Shown here: in pieces, positions 24,572 through 34,142 of the stretch | Numbering within the stretch: position 1 is the first letter of the stretch | Layout: every line of letters starts with the position of its first letter | From: Marinicella meishanensis | GTDB lineage: Bacteria > Pseudomonadota > Gammaproteobacteria > Xanthomonadales > Marinicellaceae | Direction of reading: 5' to 3' | Length of the DNA: 64,000 nt | Assembly (NCBI RefSeq): GCF_019931145.1 | Contig: NZ_JAIOUV010000004.1 | Location: 310,001-374,000 of the forward strand | The notes under the pieces: generated by a model | Database searches by the model: none | What the model saw: the letters and a program-made list of their open reading frames with translations, nothing else | What the model was told of the DNA's origin: nothing | Position numbers and translations under genes: made by a program

Positions 24572-26371
24572 ATGAAAACCTATATTCTGATCGTTGGTAC
24601 ATTGTTGAATTTGCCCGTTTGGGCAGGTCAACGTTTTGAATTGGAGCGCCAAAAATCCTTCAATAAAACAAGCTCTGGAAGCTTTGTAACCGTGGGTGCA
24701 GATGCTGCCTGTGACTTCCAAATAGGAACCCTATCGTTACAAGATGCAGTCGATGCGGACCCCACAGAAATCAGGTTGGCCTCCAACACCACCTACGCTC
24801 CGGTGAGCATTCGAGGAGCTACTTTTCTCAGTACAGTGATCGGAGGTTTTGCCAATTGTACAGATGCTGCCAATAACATCATCAGTGCTGATCGATCCAT
24901 CATCGCCGGCACCAACAACGATGCTGTCATGCTGATTGAGGACACCAGCATCAATCTGGCCAACATCCAATTCACCAATGGCCTGATTGGTCTTGAAGTC
25001 AACCTGATCAACACATCAGCAGAAATATTTGTCGACAACGTCATCACCAACTTCAATGAACAAGGGATACTCTTAGAAAACGCCAGTGGTGCGCCTGGCT
25101 TATATTTCTTTGCTGAAGACCTGAAGAGTCACAACAACATCAATACAACTCGATTTGGCAATGGGCTGCAATGCATAGGCACTGGCAATGGAGTAGGCAA
25201 CACCGAGGCCGTGGTTGTAGGCGACTCTGGCTTTTACAACAACACTTCTGCTCTAGGCGGAGGGGTGTCACTGGAAAACTGTCGGATGTTGTTGGTTGGT
25301 GGTGACCACACTGACAGCACAGTCGGCATCCGAAACAACACGGGTCAACAAGGTGGCGGTGGCATAGTAGTCCTTGGTTCAGATGCCACATTTGTTGGCA
25401 TCGGCAGTACACAAACAATCGGGGGAATCACGTATGGTAACAACCTGGGACCGTTGATCATCAGTGGCAATCAAGCCAATGTAACTGGGGCTCGATTTGG
25501 TGGTGGAATATTAATTGGAGCCTCAGCCAGTGTTCAAATGTCAGCCGTGGCTCTGTTTGCCAATCAAGCCCGCAGGGGTGGTGGAATTTATAGCTCAGTT
25601 AACACTCAGTTATCAATCTTCAAACCAACCAACTGTTGGTCTGCAATCAATTGCAACTTCATTGGACTCAATGAATCGACCGAAGCCGGTGGGGGCCTGT
25701 TTGCCATCAACGAAGCCAAAGTAGAAATAGGCCACACCCGATTCAGCCAAAACCGAGCTTTGCGAGGCGTGGCCGCCTTGATCAATGGCCAAAACACCGA
25801 ATTTTATCTTGAAACAGTTTTGATTGATCAGAACGGTGATGCCGGCCAAAACGGGTTCTCCGATGATACCATCCTTACCATTGAAAACAACGCTCAATTA
25901 GAAGCCAAATTCATCACCGTCATTGATAACAACAGCGTCAATGAAGTGATTCAGTCCAACAATGCATCATTGTTATCTCTTGAGGCATCATATTTATACA
26001 ACCCCAATGGGGGTCCATTTTTAACTATTTTGGGCAATGACACCAGCAGCCTGAGCTGTCTGATTCTGGATGACAGCAACAACCTCCCAACTGATGGTTT
26101 TTTGATGTCAGACACGCAGTACAGCAATGCATTCGTCAATCCAGCGGCAGGTGACTACCGCACCTTACCTGGAGCTTTGGGAATTGACTATTGTCAACCT
26201 CCAACCATGCCCTTGTTGACCGATGTCAATGATCACTTCCGCGGCTACGATGATCCCAATGTTGTTAACCAGAACAGCAGTCAATTCAATGTTTACGACA
26301 TCGGTTTTCATGAAAATTACTCGTCTGACATTATTTTTGAAGATGGCTTCGAGCCGATAAACACAGACTGA
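24572..26371 (+). CDS. Secreted right-handed beta-helix protein with DIIFEDGFE tail
   Basis: A short signal peptide (MKTYILIVGTLLNLPVWAGQ) is followed by a ~540-residue beta-helix of the polymorphic outer membrane type: SNTTYAPVSIRGATFLSTVIGG, then repeated GGG-rich turns (ALGGGVSLENC, QQGGGGIVVLG, RFGGGILIG, RRGGGIYSS, EAGGGLFAINEAKVEIG). The C-terminus is SSDIIFEDGFEPINTD: the shared tail, here with six extra residues. It is probably a surface-exposed adhesin or polysaccharide-interacting protein. Codon choice is more AT-rich than in the first 24 kb. Confidence 0.8.
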   Translation: MKTYILIVGTLLNLPVWAGQRFELERQKSFNKTSSGSFVTVGADAACDFQIGTLSLQDAVDADPTEIRLASNTTYAPVSIRGATFLSTVIGGFANCTDAANNIISADRSIIAGTNNDAVMLIEDTSINLANIQFTNGLIGLEVNLINTSAEIFVDNVITNFNEQGILLENASGAPGLYFFAEDLKSHNNINTTRFGNGLQCIGTGNGVGNTEAVVVGDSGFYNNTSALGGGVSLENCRMLLVGGDHTDSTVGIRNNTGQQGGGGIVVLGSDATFVGIGSTQTIGGITYGNNLGPLIISGNQANVTGARFGGGILIGASASVQMSAVALFANQARRGGGIYSSVNTQLSIFKPTNCWSAINCNFIGLNESTEAGGGLFAINEAKVEIGHTRFSQNRALRGVAALINGQNTEFYLETVLIDQNGDAGQNGFSDDTILTIENNAQLEAKFITVIDNNSVNEVIQSNNASLLSLEASYLYNPNGGPFLTILGNDTSSLSCLILDDSNNLPTDGFLMSDTQYSNAFVNPAAGDYRTLPGALGIDYCQPPTMPLLTDVNDHFRGYDDPNVVNQNSSQFNVYDIGFHENYSSDIIFEDGFEPINTD

Positions 26372-26408
26372 ACATTCAGCCCAGACCCAATCCCATCAGG
26401 AGTTCACC

Positions 26409-28037
26409 ATGTTGTTAAGCCGCATCCTATTGGCCAGCTTGATCATTTTGTTTAAAGCCATACCGATTCATGCCTATGAGCTGGAAGAATTGATGGCCTC
26501 ACCTCGATTTGCAGCCGATCAAATTTCAGCAGATGGCATCCAAACTGCTTTGAATGATTTCAGACCTCAGGCTTCGTTCCTGGCATCTTCCGGGCACCGC
26601 AAGCCGCATGTGATTCATGACTTACAACAGTTTGCTTCATTCTGGCAAGAAACCATGCGACCGCATTGTTCCCGACTGATCAACACCTATGGGGCGGCCA
26701 TGCGGGAAAGTGATTTCAATGATGAGGCATTTTTAAACCTCTACAACCAGTTCCGGGATGCCTTCAACGACCCTGCTTTAAAACGATGTGAAGAATTCAA
26801 AACATCGATCGAAATCTATCTGAAAGAAGTGGGTGGAAACCGCTCATTACCAGCCATGTTCAACCGCTACCAATCAGCACTGGATTCTTTGGTGGCTGGA
26901 TCAGTTCTCACCAATTCCAAGGCATTTTCTGAACAAAGCAGTGATCGTTACACAGAAAGGATGAACAACCAGGCAACCATTCAGACCCACCTGATGTGGC
27001 TCCAGGCGTATCAACCTGACCACCCAAAACTGCTCTTGTGGCAACAGCAATTCGAAGACCTCAACATGAACTATGAAACCATTGCCAATAGTCTGGCCGC
27101 AGAGATGTTACCCAAATCCAGTTTGCCATTGGATTACCATGCCGATGACTACCCGGATGAAGCCGCAGCCGGCCAGGCGTTGCGGCAACAGATCGCAGCC
27201 CAGTTTGAACAACAGTTTGGCCAAGAAGCCTCACAGGTCATTTTGCGTGATGGGGGCCTGAAGCCTGCGAGAAGATTCATCATTGTGGATAACCTGCCTC
27301 AACTACAGACTTATCAGGCAATCCCGGTTGTGGTTGTTGTGAGGGTTAATGAAAATCTAATGTCCACCCACCGTGGCTGGTTTGAGCTTTTCAACAGTGA
27401 TCATTCCAGAGTGGTCTTATCTGACCGACAAAATAATTTTCAAGCGCCAAATACCGATCAAATGGTTCGGTTTCATCCAGAAAATATATCTTCAGATTGG
27501 GTGCCACCAACACAAATCCGGTTGCCTCAATTGAGACAAAAAGAGCCAATGGATGCAGATTTAAAAGGAGCACCCAATGCAATGAAGGTTCGTTCGACGA
27601 CATACTATGTTGGTTTAGTTTTTACTGTCATGGTCAGCCTTTGTTTACTCTTTGCACTGTTGTTTTTTATTATTAAGCCCAAAGCCTCACAACCAACTAA
27701 CCCCTCTTTGTCATCAGTCAGTGACTGGTACAAACTTGTGGTACTGATCGCACCTCATGCCTGTTTGGTCTTGCTTTTATCTGGTTTGGTTCAATTGATA
27801 TCTGGCTTGATACATATGAGTTTGGCGAACATACTTTGGGCTTTGATGCTTTTTGTCACCGGAGTGCTGCTGGTGCCTGAGGTCAGACTACCTGAACCAC
27901 TGAATCGGCCGACTTTCAGGCGCATCAAAGAGCACTTACAAAACTGGTTGTTGCGGTTACCCAAGTTATCCACGATCAAATACTCGTTGAGTATGATGGC
28001 ACTGTTGTTCAGTGGTTATATGATCTGGGCACTGTAA
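26409..28037 (+). CDS. Unknown exported protein with C-terminal membrane helices
   Basis: A 542-residue frame with a signal peptide (ILLASLIILFKAIPIHAYE), a largely alpha-helical, Gln-rich extracytoplasmic portion (residues ~25-390; QALRQQIAAQFEQQFGQEASQ), then about four hydrophobic helices after residue ~395 (YYVGLVFTVMVSLCLLFALL, LVVLIAPHACLVLLLSG, LWALMLFVTGVLLV, MMALLFSGYMIWAL). I do not recognise a family. It lies 37 bp after the beta-helix gene and may be in an operon with it, so a role in surface display of that protein is conceivable. It belongs to the same AT-rich tract. Confidence 0.7.
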   Translation: MLLSRILLASLIILFKAIPIHAYELEELMASPRFAADQISADGIQTALNDFRPQASFLASSGHRKPHVIHDLQQFASFWQETMRPHCSRLINTYGAAMRESDFNDEAFLNLYNQFRDAFNDPALKRCEEFKTSIEIYLKEVGGNRSLPAMFNRYQSALDSLVAGSVLTNSKAFSEQSSDRYTERMNNQATIQTHLMWLQAYQPDHPKLLLWQQQFEDLNMNYETIANSLAAEMLPKSSLPLDYHADDYPDEAAAGQALRQQIAAQFEQQFGQEASQVILRDGGLKPARRFIIVDNLPQLQTYQAIPVVVVVRVNENLMSTHRGWFELFNSDHSRVVLSDRQNNFQAPNTDQMVRFHPENISSDWVPPTQIRLPQLRQKEPMDADLKGAPNAMKVRSTTYYVGLVFTVMVSLCLLFALLFFIIKPKASQPTNPSLSSVSDWYKLVVLIAPHACLVLLLSGLVQLISGLIHMSLANILWALMLFVTGVLLVPEVRLPEPLNRPTFRRIKEHLQNWLLRLPKLSTIKYSLSMMALLFSGYMIWAL

Positions 28038-28189
28038 AATAATTGATGAGTTGCATGAAATGGGCAACCAATTAAGCCGCTGCTTGACTCATGGAATGCT
28101 CCACCATGACTAACCTTCAGAAGTCGCTACCAGTATTCAGATCATCCTCAGACCTTGATGTCACTGCCATGGTCACCTAAGATGATGTC

Positions 28190-30421
28190 ATGAAATTTCT
28201 GCTGTTTTTACTTCTGGTCAGCTTAAATTCCCTGGCCCATAACAAACAAGACTGCATGGATGCCAGCCGTCAATCCAAGAACAATGCCATGGCAGTGTGT
28301 GAGCTCGCCCTGCAAGAAAAAGATTTGAGTACCAATGATCAGTCAATCATTTTAATTACCCAAGCAGAATACCTGATCAGAAACAGTCGATTCGAAGAAG
28401 CAGATGGTTTGTTGGATCAAGCGTTCAATGCCAATCCAGAAATGTTGAAAAATGGCATATACAGATTGAATTGGTTAAGAATTAAAGGCAGTCTTCACGT
28501 CACAAAGGAAGCGTATTTAGATGCCCTGCCTTTTTATGAACAGGCATTGCAAGTTGCCAACCAAATGGCTGATCAGGCTCTGATTGCCAATGGCTACAAT
28601 GATTTGGGAGCCATCAACATTGAATTAGGTCGTTATCAAACAGCTTTAGAATGGCTGCAAAAAAGTTTGTCCATTCACCAACAAAAACAGGATCATTTCA
28701 GAACGGCCTTAACATTGGCCAACTTGGCGGAAGTATTTGTGTTGATAGATGAGCATCAATTGGCATTGACTTACTTCCAGGATGCCTATGATGCCCATGC
28801 CATCAACCTTCGGCAAAACCCAAGTCAAGAAGCATTTTATGATCCTTATATAGCACATGTTGAACAAGACATGGGACAACTCTTGATTGATTCAAAGGAT
28901 TACAAAAAAGCTGCCAACCGGCTTAAATCTGCTTTGCAGAAATATCAATCACATCAGATGGTCGCTCAACAAGTCAGGGTGTTAACGACCCTGGCTAAAT
29001 TGGATCTTGCTCAGCAACAATATCAATCAGCCATGACAACTTTAAATCAGGCCGTTGCTTTGGAAAAAACTTTACCCAGAGCCGAACACATCGAATTGCA
29101 ACTGACCTTGGTTCAAACATTGATTGAAACAGATCAACTTGTAGCAGCCAAAGAAATTGCCCAAAGTGGTTTAGCCATGGCCAGAGAAAAAACCAACTTA
29201 AAAGCACAAGCTGATTTTCTAAAATCTCTGGCGGTCATTCATGAATTTGACAACCAAATTGAAGCATCACTGGATTACCAAAAACAGTTTCAAACCATTC
29301 ACAACCAAGAGTTGAAACAGAAGTACAACCAATCACTATTACGCCTGCAGAATGAAATCGATGCTTCACAAAAGCAACGAGAAATTGCGGCATTGGCATC
29401 AGAAAAAGCCCAACAAGAAGTGACGCTTTTACAACAGCGGTGGGGACTCGCTGGGGCCAGCGTATTGCTGATTTTATTGTTTATTTATTTATACATTCAG
29501 ATTAAAAAGAAAAATTTGTATCGCCAACAGGCCCTGAGAGATCAAGCAAATCACAGCAAACAACTAAATGCGCTGTCCAATAAATCGGTTGATTTAGCCC
29601 TTGTATTAGAAGGGCTCAAAAGTCCCCTGATTTGTTTTGATTTTGCTGGCAAGATCCATCATCAAAGCCATGGTTTAAGCACAATCCAGGATCAAGACTC
29701 TCATGTTAAAAATGAACACCCTGACATCTGGATTGAAGTGATGAACAACCTCAATGAGGATGACCAACTGAACCAGGATTTGCTGCTGAAATCTGTTAAC
29801 CCAGAACGAATAGCTGCCTTGGCCAATCATCACGTGTGGATACATCAATTGAAGTTTTTCGAGGATTTGTTGGTGGCTGTTTTCATCAATCCGGTCGAAC
29901 CTGAACAGGTTGCGATCAGCGAAGCTGAAAAAATCAAACAGCACGGTGAATACCTCAATACCCTGTCCCGGCTGTGGCACACAGGCCAGAAACTCTCAGT
30001 TGATCAGATTGATCGCTTCGCTCCATTACTGGCTGCCATGAAAGTGCATCAACCAACCATCAAACATTCAGTTCTCAGCAATCATGACTTAAGGGTCATG
30101 GCCGTTGAAATCATGAATACCTGTGTTGATTACTGGGAAAAAAACACCGGTCAAGACCCCTTAGATCTCGCTGAAAAAAGTGGTTTGTGGCTTGTCAGCA
30201 TGCATGATGGGCGACTCAGGATAAGGACTTTAAATCGTTACCTTGATATCAAGAAACTGCCGGCCAATCCTCGCTGGAAACAGGTCGTCAAAACAGCACA
30301 TTTCATCTTATCGGCTTGCGAATTGAACATCAACCAAAGGTCCCACCTAAACCAGTTAACTGAGCAGTTTAAACGAACACTGCGCAACCAAACAAAATCC
30401 ATTAATCAACCTCAAGTTTAA
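28190..30421 (+). CDS. TPR-containing membrane-bound sensor-like protein without a visible output kinase
   Basis: The signal peptide MKFLLFLLLVSLNSLAHN is followed by tetratricopeptide repeats over residues ~40-390 (YLDALPFYEQALQVANQMAD, GRYQTALEWLQKSLSIH). A coiled-coil (SQKQREIAALASEKAQQEVTLLQ) leads to one membrane helix at ~420-440 (SVLLILLFIYLYIQIKKK). The cytoplasmic part has a PAS-like stretch (VLEGLKSPLICFDFAGKIHH) and a C-terminal module IMNTCVDYWEKNTGQ...SGLWLVSMHDGRLRIRTLNRYL. No HisKA, HATPase, GGDEF or EAL motif is visible. It resembles TPR-type two-component sensors that have a different output. The ATG has no strong Shine-Dalgarno. Confidence 0.7.
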   Translation: MKFLLFLLLVSLNSLAHNKQDCMDASRQSKNNAMAVCELALQEKDLSTNDQSIILITQAEYLIRNSRFEEADGLLDQAFNANPEMLKNGIYRLNWLRIKGSLHVTKEAYLDALPFYEQALQVANQMADQALIANGYNDLGAINIELGRYQTALEWLQKSLSIHQQKQDHFRTALTLANLAEVFVLIDEHQLALTYFQDAYDAHAINLRQNPSQEAFYDPYIAHVEQDMGQLLIDSKDYKKAANRLKSALQKYQSHQMVAQQVRVLTTLAKLDLAQQQYQSAMTTLNQAVALEKTLPRAEHIELQLTLVQTLIETDQLVAAKEIAQSGLAMAREKTNLKAQADFLKSLAVIHEFDNQIEASLDYQKQFQTIHNQELKQKYNQSLLRLQNEIDASQKQREIAALASEKAQQEVTLLQQRWGLAGASVLLILLFIYLYIQIKKKNLYRQQALRDQANHSKQLNALSNKSVDLALVLEGLKSPLICFDFAGKIHHQSHGLSTIQDQDSHVKNEHPDIWIEVMNNLNEDDQLNQDLLLKSVNPERIAALANHHVWIHQLKFFEDLLVAVFINPVEPEQVAISEAEKIKQHGEYLNTLSRLWHTGQKLSVDQIDRFAPLLAAMKVHQPTIKHSVLSNHDLRVMAVEIMNTCVDYWEKNTGQDPLDLAEKSGLWLVSMHDGRLRIRTLNRYLDIKKLPANPRWKQVVKTAHFILSACELNINQRSHLNQLTEQFKRTLRNQTKSINQPQV

Positions 30422-30662
30422 TGACATCAATCTTCAGTCATTCAATGGGCCGCTGCTGTCTTTTCATTCGCTTACAGTACCTCTCTTTATTGAAATGACT
30501 TGAATTGAAGTTCGTGGTGAACTGAGCTTTAAGTCAACAATGGTTTTCCCACAAGAATCCAATAAAATGCGTGATCTGACGTCAAGTAATCTTCATGAGA
30601 AGCACATCTGGCTGTCACATGAATGACTTAAACTGCCAACAATTCGCTGCTTAGAGGTTGTT

Positions 30663-31178
30663 ATGAAGCCCTTAGATTTGATTCAATCCATTGATACCTC
30701 TCTGGTTAACAAGTTGTTCTCAGCCCGCATGCATGGTAAATTGTTACCAACCTGTAAATTCATCTCTGCCATGGGGGATGGCTGGATGTACTTACTGGTT
30801 GGGCTGGCTGCCTTGATCCTCAATGGGATCGATCATGGATATTTTTGGGTGTTGAGTATGGCTTTTGCCATTGAGAGGCCCTGTTACTACCTGTTGAAAA
30901 ACTCGCTCAAGCGAAACCGTCCTTTTCGAATCTTGAACATTCAAAACCAGGTCAATCCCAGTGACCAATTCAGCTTCCCATCGGGCCACACCTCAGCCGC
31001 TTTCCTGTTCTTCACCGTCACCGCCGCTTGGCTGCCGCTGTTATGGATCCCCTTGTTGTTCTGGGCCACCACCGTCGGCTTGTCGCGGGTGGTGCTCGGT
31101 GTGCATTACCCCACCGACATTGTGGTCGGCGCTTTGATGGGGGTGGGATTGGCCCAACTGACCTTGCTGATGATTTGA
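30663..31178 (+). CDS. PAP2-family membrane phosphatase
   Basis: This 171-residue protein has the three PAP2 catalytic motifs in order: KNSLKRNRPF (KxxxxxxRP), PSGHTSA (PSGH) and SRVVLGVHYPTD (SRxxxxxHxxxD), with ~5 hydrophobic helices. It probably dephosphorylates undecaprenyl pyrophosphate or phosphatidic acid/PGP in the membrane. It ends 17 bp before the next gene, a glycosyltransferase, suggesting joint envelope work. The first half of the gene has AT-rich codons and the second half GC-rich codons. Confidence 0.9.
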   Translation: MKPLDLIQSIDTSLVNKLFSARMHGKLLPTCKFISAMGDGWMYLLVGLAALILNGIDHGYFWVLSMAFAIERPCYYLLKNSLKRNRPFRILNIQNQVNPSDQFSFPSGHTSAAFLFFTVTAAWLPLLWIPLLFWATTVGLSRVVLGVHYPTDIVVGALMGVGLAQLTLLMI

Positions 31179-31195
31179 TCACCCAGTCGGCGGGC

Positions 31196-32233
31196 ATGAA
31201 AATTTTGTATGGGGTGCAAGGCACGGGCAATGGTCACATCACCCGGGCTCGGGCCATGGCCCAAGCCTTGGATCGGCACCAATTCGAGGTGGATTACTTG
31301 TTTTCGGGCCGCCCCGAAAGCGACTATTTTGACTTGGCCTGTTTCAAACATCGCCGTTACAAGCGGGGACTGACATTCGTCATCTGCGATGGTCAAATCA
31401 AGTATTTGAAATCCGCCATGCACAACAACCTGTGGCAATTTCATCGGGACGTCAAAAACCTGGATTTAAGCCCTTATGACGCGGTGCTGTGTGATTTTGA
31501 ACCGATCACTGCCAGGGCTTGTCGCCGACAAAACAAACCCGCCATCGGCATTGGCCACCAGTATGTGTTCAATCACCATGTGCCGCAACAAAAACCCAAT
31601 TGGATCACCCGCCAGGTGTACCGCCGTTTCGCCCCGGTAACCGACGGCATCGGCATGCATTGGCATCACTTCCATGCACCCATTTTGCCACCCATGGTGG
31701 AACCGGTCACCACCACTGGGGCGAGGGCTGCAGACTTTGTGCTGGTCTATTTGCCGTTTGAAAACCAAAGCCACATACTGCGATTGCTGGCCCGCATAGA
31801 CCACCAGGAATTTGTGCTTTACACCCCGCAAGCAGTCATTTCACCGGCGCCTCATGTGCGGGTCAAACCGCTGTCCAGGGCTGGTTTTCAAGCGGATTTG
31901 TTGCGTTGCTCTGGGGTCATCGCCAATGCCGGGTTCGAGTTGACTTCCGAAGCTTTGAACTTGGGCAAAAGAATCTTGGTCAGGCCCTTGGATCGACAAT
32001 CCGAACAAATCTCCAACGCCATGGCCTTGGAACAATTGCATTATGGCCATGTCACCCAACACATGAATCAAGCCAGCATCGAGGCCTTTTTAATCAGCCC
32101 ATTGCGGGTCCAAGTGACTTTTCCCGATGTGGCAGATCACATCACCCGGTGGCTCAAAGCGGGAATGCCCAGCCGTCACAATGACTGGTACCAAGCCTTG
32201 TGGCACCAAGTGCGGGTCGATCGTCTGGGCTGA
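31196..32233 (+). CDS. MJ1255/VC2487-type glycosyltransferase
   Basis: Start ATG 31196 gives MKILYGVQGTGNGHITRARAMAQAL, the glycine-rich GT-B entry loop of this family. GIGHQYVF and VIANAGFELTSEALNLGKRILVRPL (donor-binding region near residue 240-265) confirm it. The longer frame upstream overlaps the PAP2 gene and is a shadow. The family transfers an unknown sugar; the pairing with PAP2 implies a lipid-linked or surface glycan. Confidence 0.87.
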   Translation: MKILYGVQGTGNGHITRARAMAQALDRHQFEVDYLFSGRPESDYFDLACFKHRRYKRGLTFVICDGQIKYLKSAMHNNLWQFHRDVKNLDLSPYDAVLCDFEPITARACRRQNKPAIGIGHQYVFNHHVPQQKPNWITRQVYRRFAPVTDGIGMHWHHFHAPILPPMVEPVTTTGARAADFVLVYLPFENQSHILRLLARIDHQEFVLYTPQAVISPAPHVRVKPLSRAGFQADLLRCSGVIANAGFELTSEALNLGKRILVRPLDRQSEQISNAMALEQLHYGHVTQHMNQASIEAFLISPLRVQVTFPDVADHITRWLKAGMPSRHNDWYQALWHQVRVDRLG

Positions 32234-32270
32234 AAATGGCTGCAAGTCAACCCAGAATAGCAGCCAAACA

Positions 32271-33992
32271 TCAAGCCGATTGATCCATCATCGGTGCCGC
32301 GTGGTGCTCAATGTATTTGGCCCGTTTGTTGGCTTTCATCTGCGCCAATTCCAACCAAATCAAGCCATCCACACAACCGCTGAAGTCAGGATCCACGGCA
32401 AAATTGATGAAGCCGACCCCACCCGGTTCACACAAATCGGTGTATTGTTTGAACAACACCGGCAGTTTCACGCCAGCAGCCTTCATGGCCACCATCAACT
32501 GTTTGGTGGCTGGTTTGAGTTCGAGGTTCGGGGCTGACACGGCCATATCGAAGGGGTGATGGGGCTGGGCACTGGGTGCCGATGCCGGCTTGGGAAAGTG
32601 GTGTGAATAATGGGCGGCCATTTGCGCCAAAATCGGTGTTGGGTAATTGCCAGGGATCGAGACCGCACCAAACAGGTATTTGATTTCAGGATGCTGATTG
32701 AGCACCGCACCGATGCCATACCACAGGTATTCCAATCCCCGCAATCCCCAGTATTTGGGCTGCACAAAACTGCGGCCCAACTCCAGACATTGGTCGGCTA
32801 TTTCGACCAAGGAATGATCAAAATCATACAGCGTCGAACTGTATATGCCGGCCATGCCTCGTTGGCTGATGATTTCGCCACAAAAGCCCAAGCGATAGGC
32901 CCCAACCAACTCCATTTCTTGGTCATTCCACAACAACAGATGCCGGTAATGCACGTCATAAGCATCCAAGTCGCGGCGTTGGCCGGTGCCTTCTTTGACC
33001 ATGCGGAAGGACAATTCCCGCAAGCGACCAATTTCTTGCATCAGCAAAGAGTCGGGTTGGTAGGGCATTAAGAAGATGCGCATGCCGTCTTGGGTTGAAC
33101 CCAAGGGTTGCAGTTGCTTGACTTCATGCCACAAGCGCCGGGTTCTGATCGGGTGGGCAATGGTTGGGGTGGTGTTGAATTGGCTCTTTTGTTTGCGCAA
33201 GCCAAACAGGTGTTTGCGGAATTTGCGGGCCAAAGCTTTGGGTTTCAAACCCAGGCCCTGCCAATCATTGGGTGCCACCGGATCACCGATGTGGAATTCG
33301 ATGGTGTTGCTTTTTTGTTTGAACATTTCATTGATCAACAACAAGCTGCTCAACGGTTTGTAGACCATCGAAGCGGCGTAGAATATGGCCGAGTTTCGGC
33401 TGTCAATGAACACCGGCATAATCGGCGCCTGATTCTTGTTGGCCAAGCGCACAAAGCCCGATTTCCACGGTCCGTCCTTGACCCCTTTGGGCGTGATTCT
33501 GGACACTTCCCCAGCGGGAAAGATGATCACCGCCTGTTCTTGTTGCAACGCCTGATTGATGTTGGCGATGTTTTGTTTGTGCTGGGCTTTTTGACTGATG
33601 TTGTCGATCGGTAAAAACAATTCTTTGATCGGCTCAATGCTCGACAACAGTGGTGTGGCGACGATTTTGACATCGGGGCGGATGTCATAAATCATGCGCA
33701 TCAAGGCCAAACCATCCAATGAACCAATGGGGTGATTGGCCACGATCACCACCCGCCCTTCGGCCGGTATTTTGATCAGGTTTTTGTTCGATACTTTGTA
33801 GCCAAAATCAAATTCTTTGAGGATCGCATCCAAGAAAGCGAAGCCGGTCAAATGGCGGTTGTTTTGGATGAACTGATTGATTTCATCGGTGTGCAGCACC
33901 CGCTCCAAAAGCTTGAACACTTTCTCAAACTTCATCACTTTGGGGGCCAGTTCCGGGTAATGCTGCAGCAGGCTTTGTTGGATGTCAATCAT
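32271..33992 (-). CDS. Bifunctional acyltransferase (PlsC-type plus GNAT), OlsF-like ornithine lipid synthase candidate
   Basis: Residues ~60-280 form a PlsC-type O-acyltransferase (VIVANHPIGSLDGLALM with NHxxxxD, IIFPAGEVSRITPKG). Residues ~290-560 form a GNAT/OlsB-like hemolysin domain (MRELSFRMVKEGTG-type: LRELSFRMVKEGTGQRRDLDAYD, ELVGAYRLG, LGRSFVQPKYWGLRGLEYLWYGIG). The two-domain order matches OlsF, which N- and then O-acylates ornithine. Starts at 33992, 34019 and 34070 are possible; 33992 (MIDIQQSLLQHYPEL) fits relatives best. It is divergent from the phosphate transport genes, and ornithine lipids replace phospholipids under phosphate limitation in several bacteria. Confidence 0.8.
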   Translation of the reverse strand: MIDIQQSLLQHYPELAPKVMKFEKVFKLLERVLHTDEINQFIQNNRHLTGFAFLDAILKEFDFGYKVSNKNLIKIPAEGRVVIVANHPIGSLDGLALMRMIYDIRPDVKIVATPLLSSIEPIKELFLPIDNISQKAQHKQNIANINQALQQEQAVIIFPAGEVSRITPKGVKDGPWKSGFVRLANKNQAPIMPVFIDSRNSAIFYAASMVYKPLSSLLLINEMFKQKSNTIEFHIGDPVAPNDWQGLGLKPKALARKFRKHLFGLRKQKSQFNTTPTIAHPIRTRRLWHEVKQLQPLGSTQDGMRIFLMPYQPDSLLMQEIGRLRELSFRMVKEGTGQRRDLDAYDVHYRHLLLWNDQEMELVGAYRLGFCGEIISQRGMAGIYSSTLYDFDHSLVEIADQCLELGRSFVQPKYWGLRGLEYLWYGIGAVLNQHPEIKYLFGAVSIPGNYPTPILAQMAAHYSHHFPKPASAPSAQPHHPFDMAVSAPNLELKPATKQLMVAMKAAGVKLPVLFKQYTDLCEPGGVGFINFAVDPDFSGCVDGLIWLELAQMKANKRAKYIEHHAAPMMDQSA

Positions 33993-34142
33993 TGGAATCA
34001 CGCGGAAAAATTCAAGCATAATCAGGGCAACTTGCCGCAATATGACAATTTCATGAAGGTTTGATGACATTTGCCCACATTGACCATGGCATCCCCCACT
34101 GTGCTGGGTATAATGGGGACCTTTCTAAGTTGTGGGACAATC

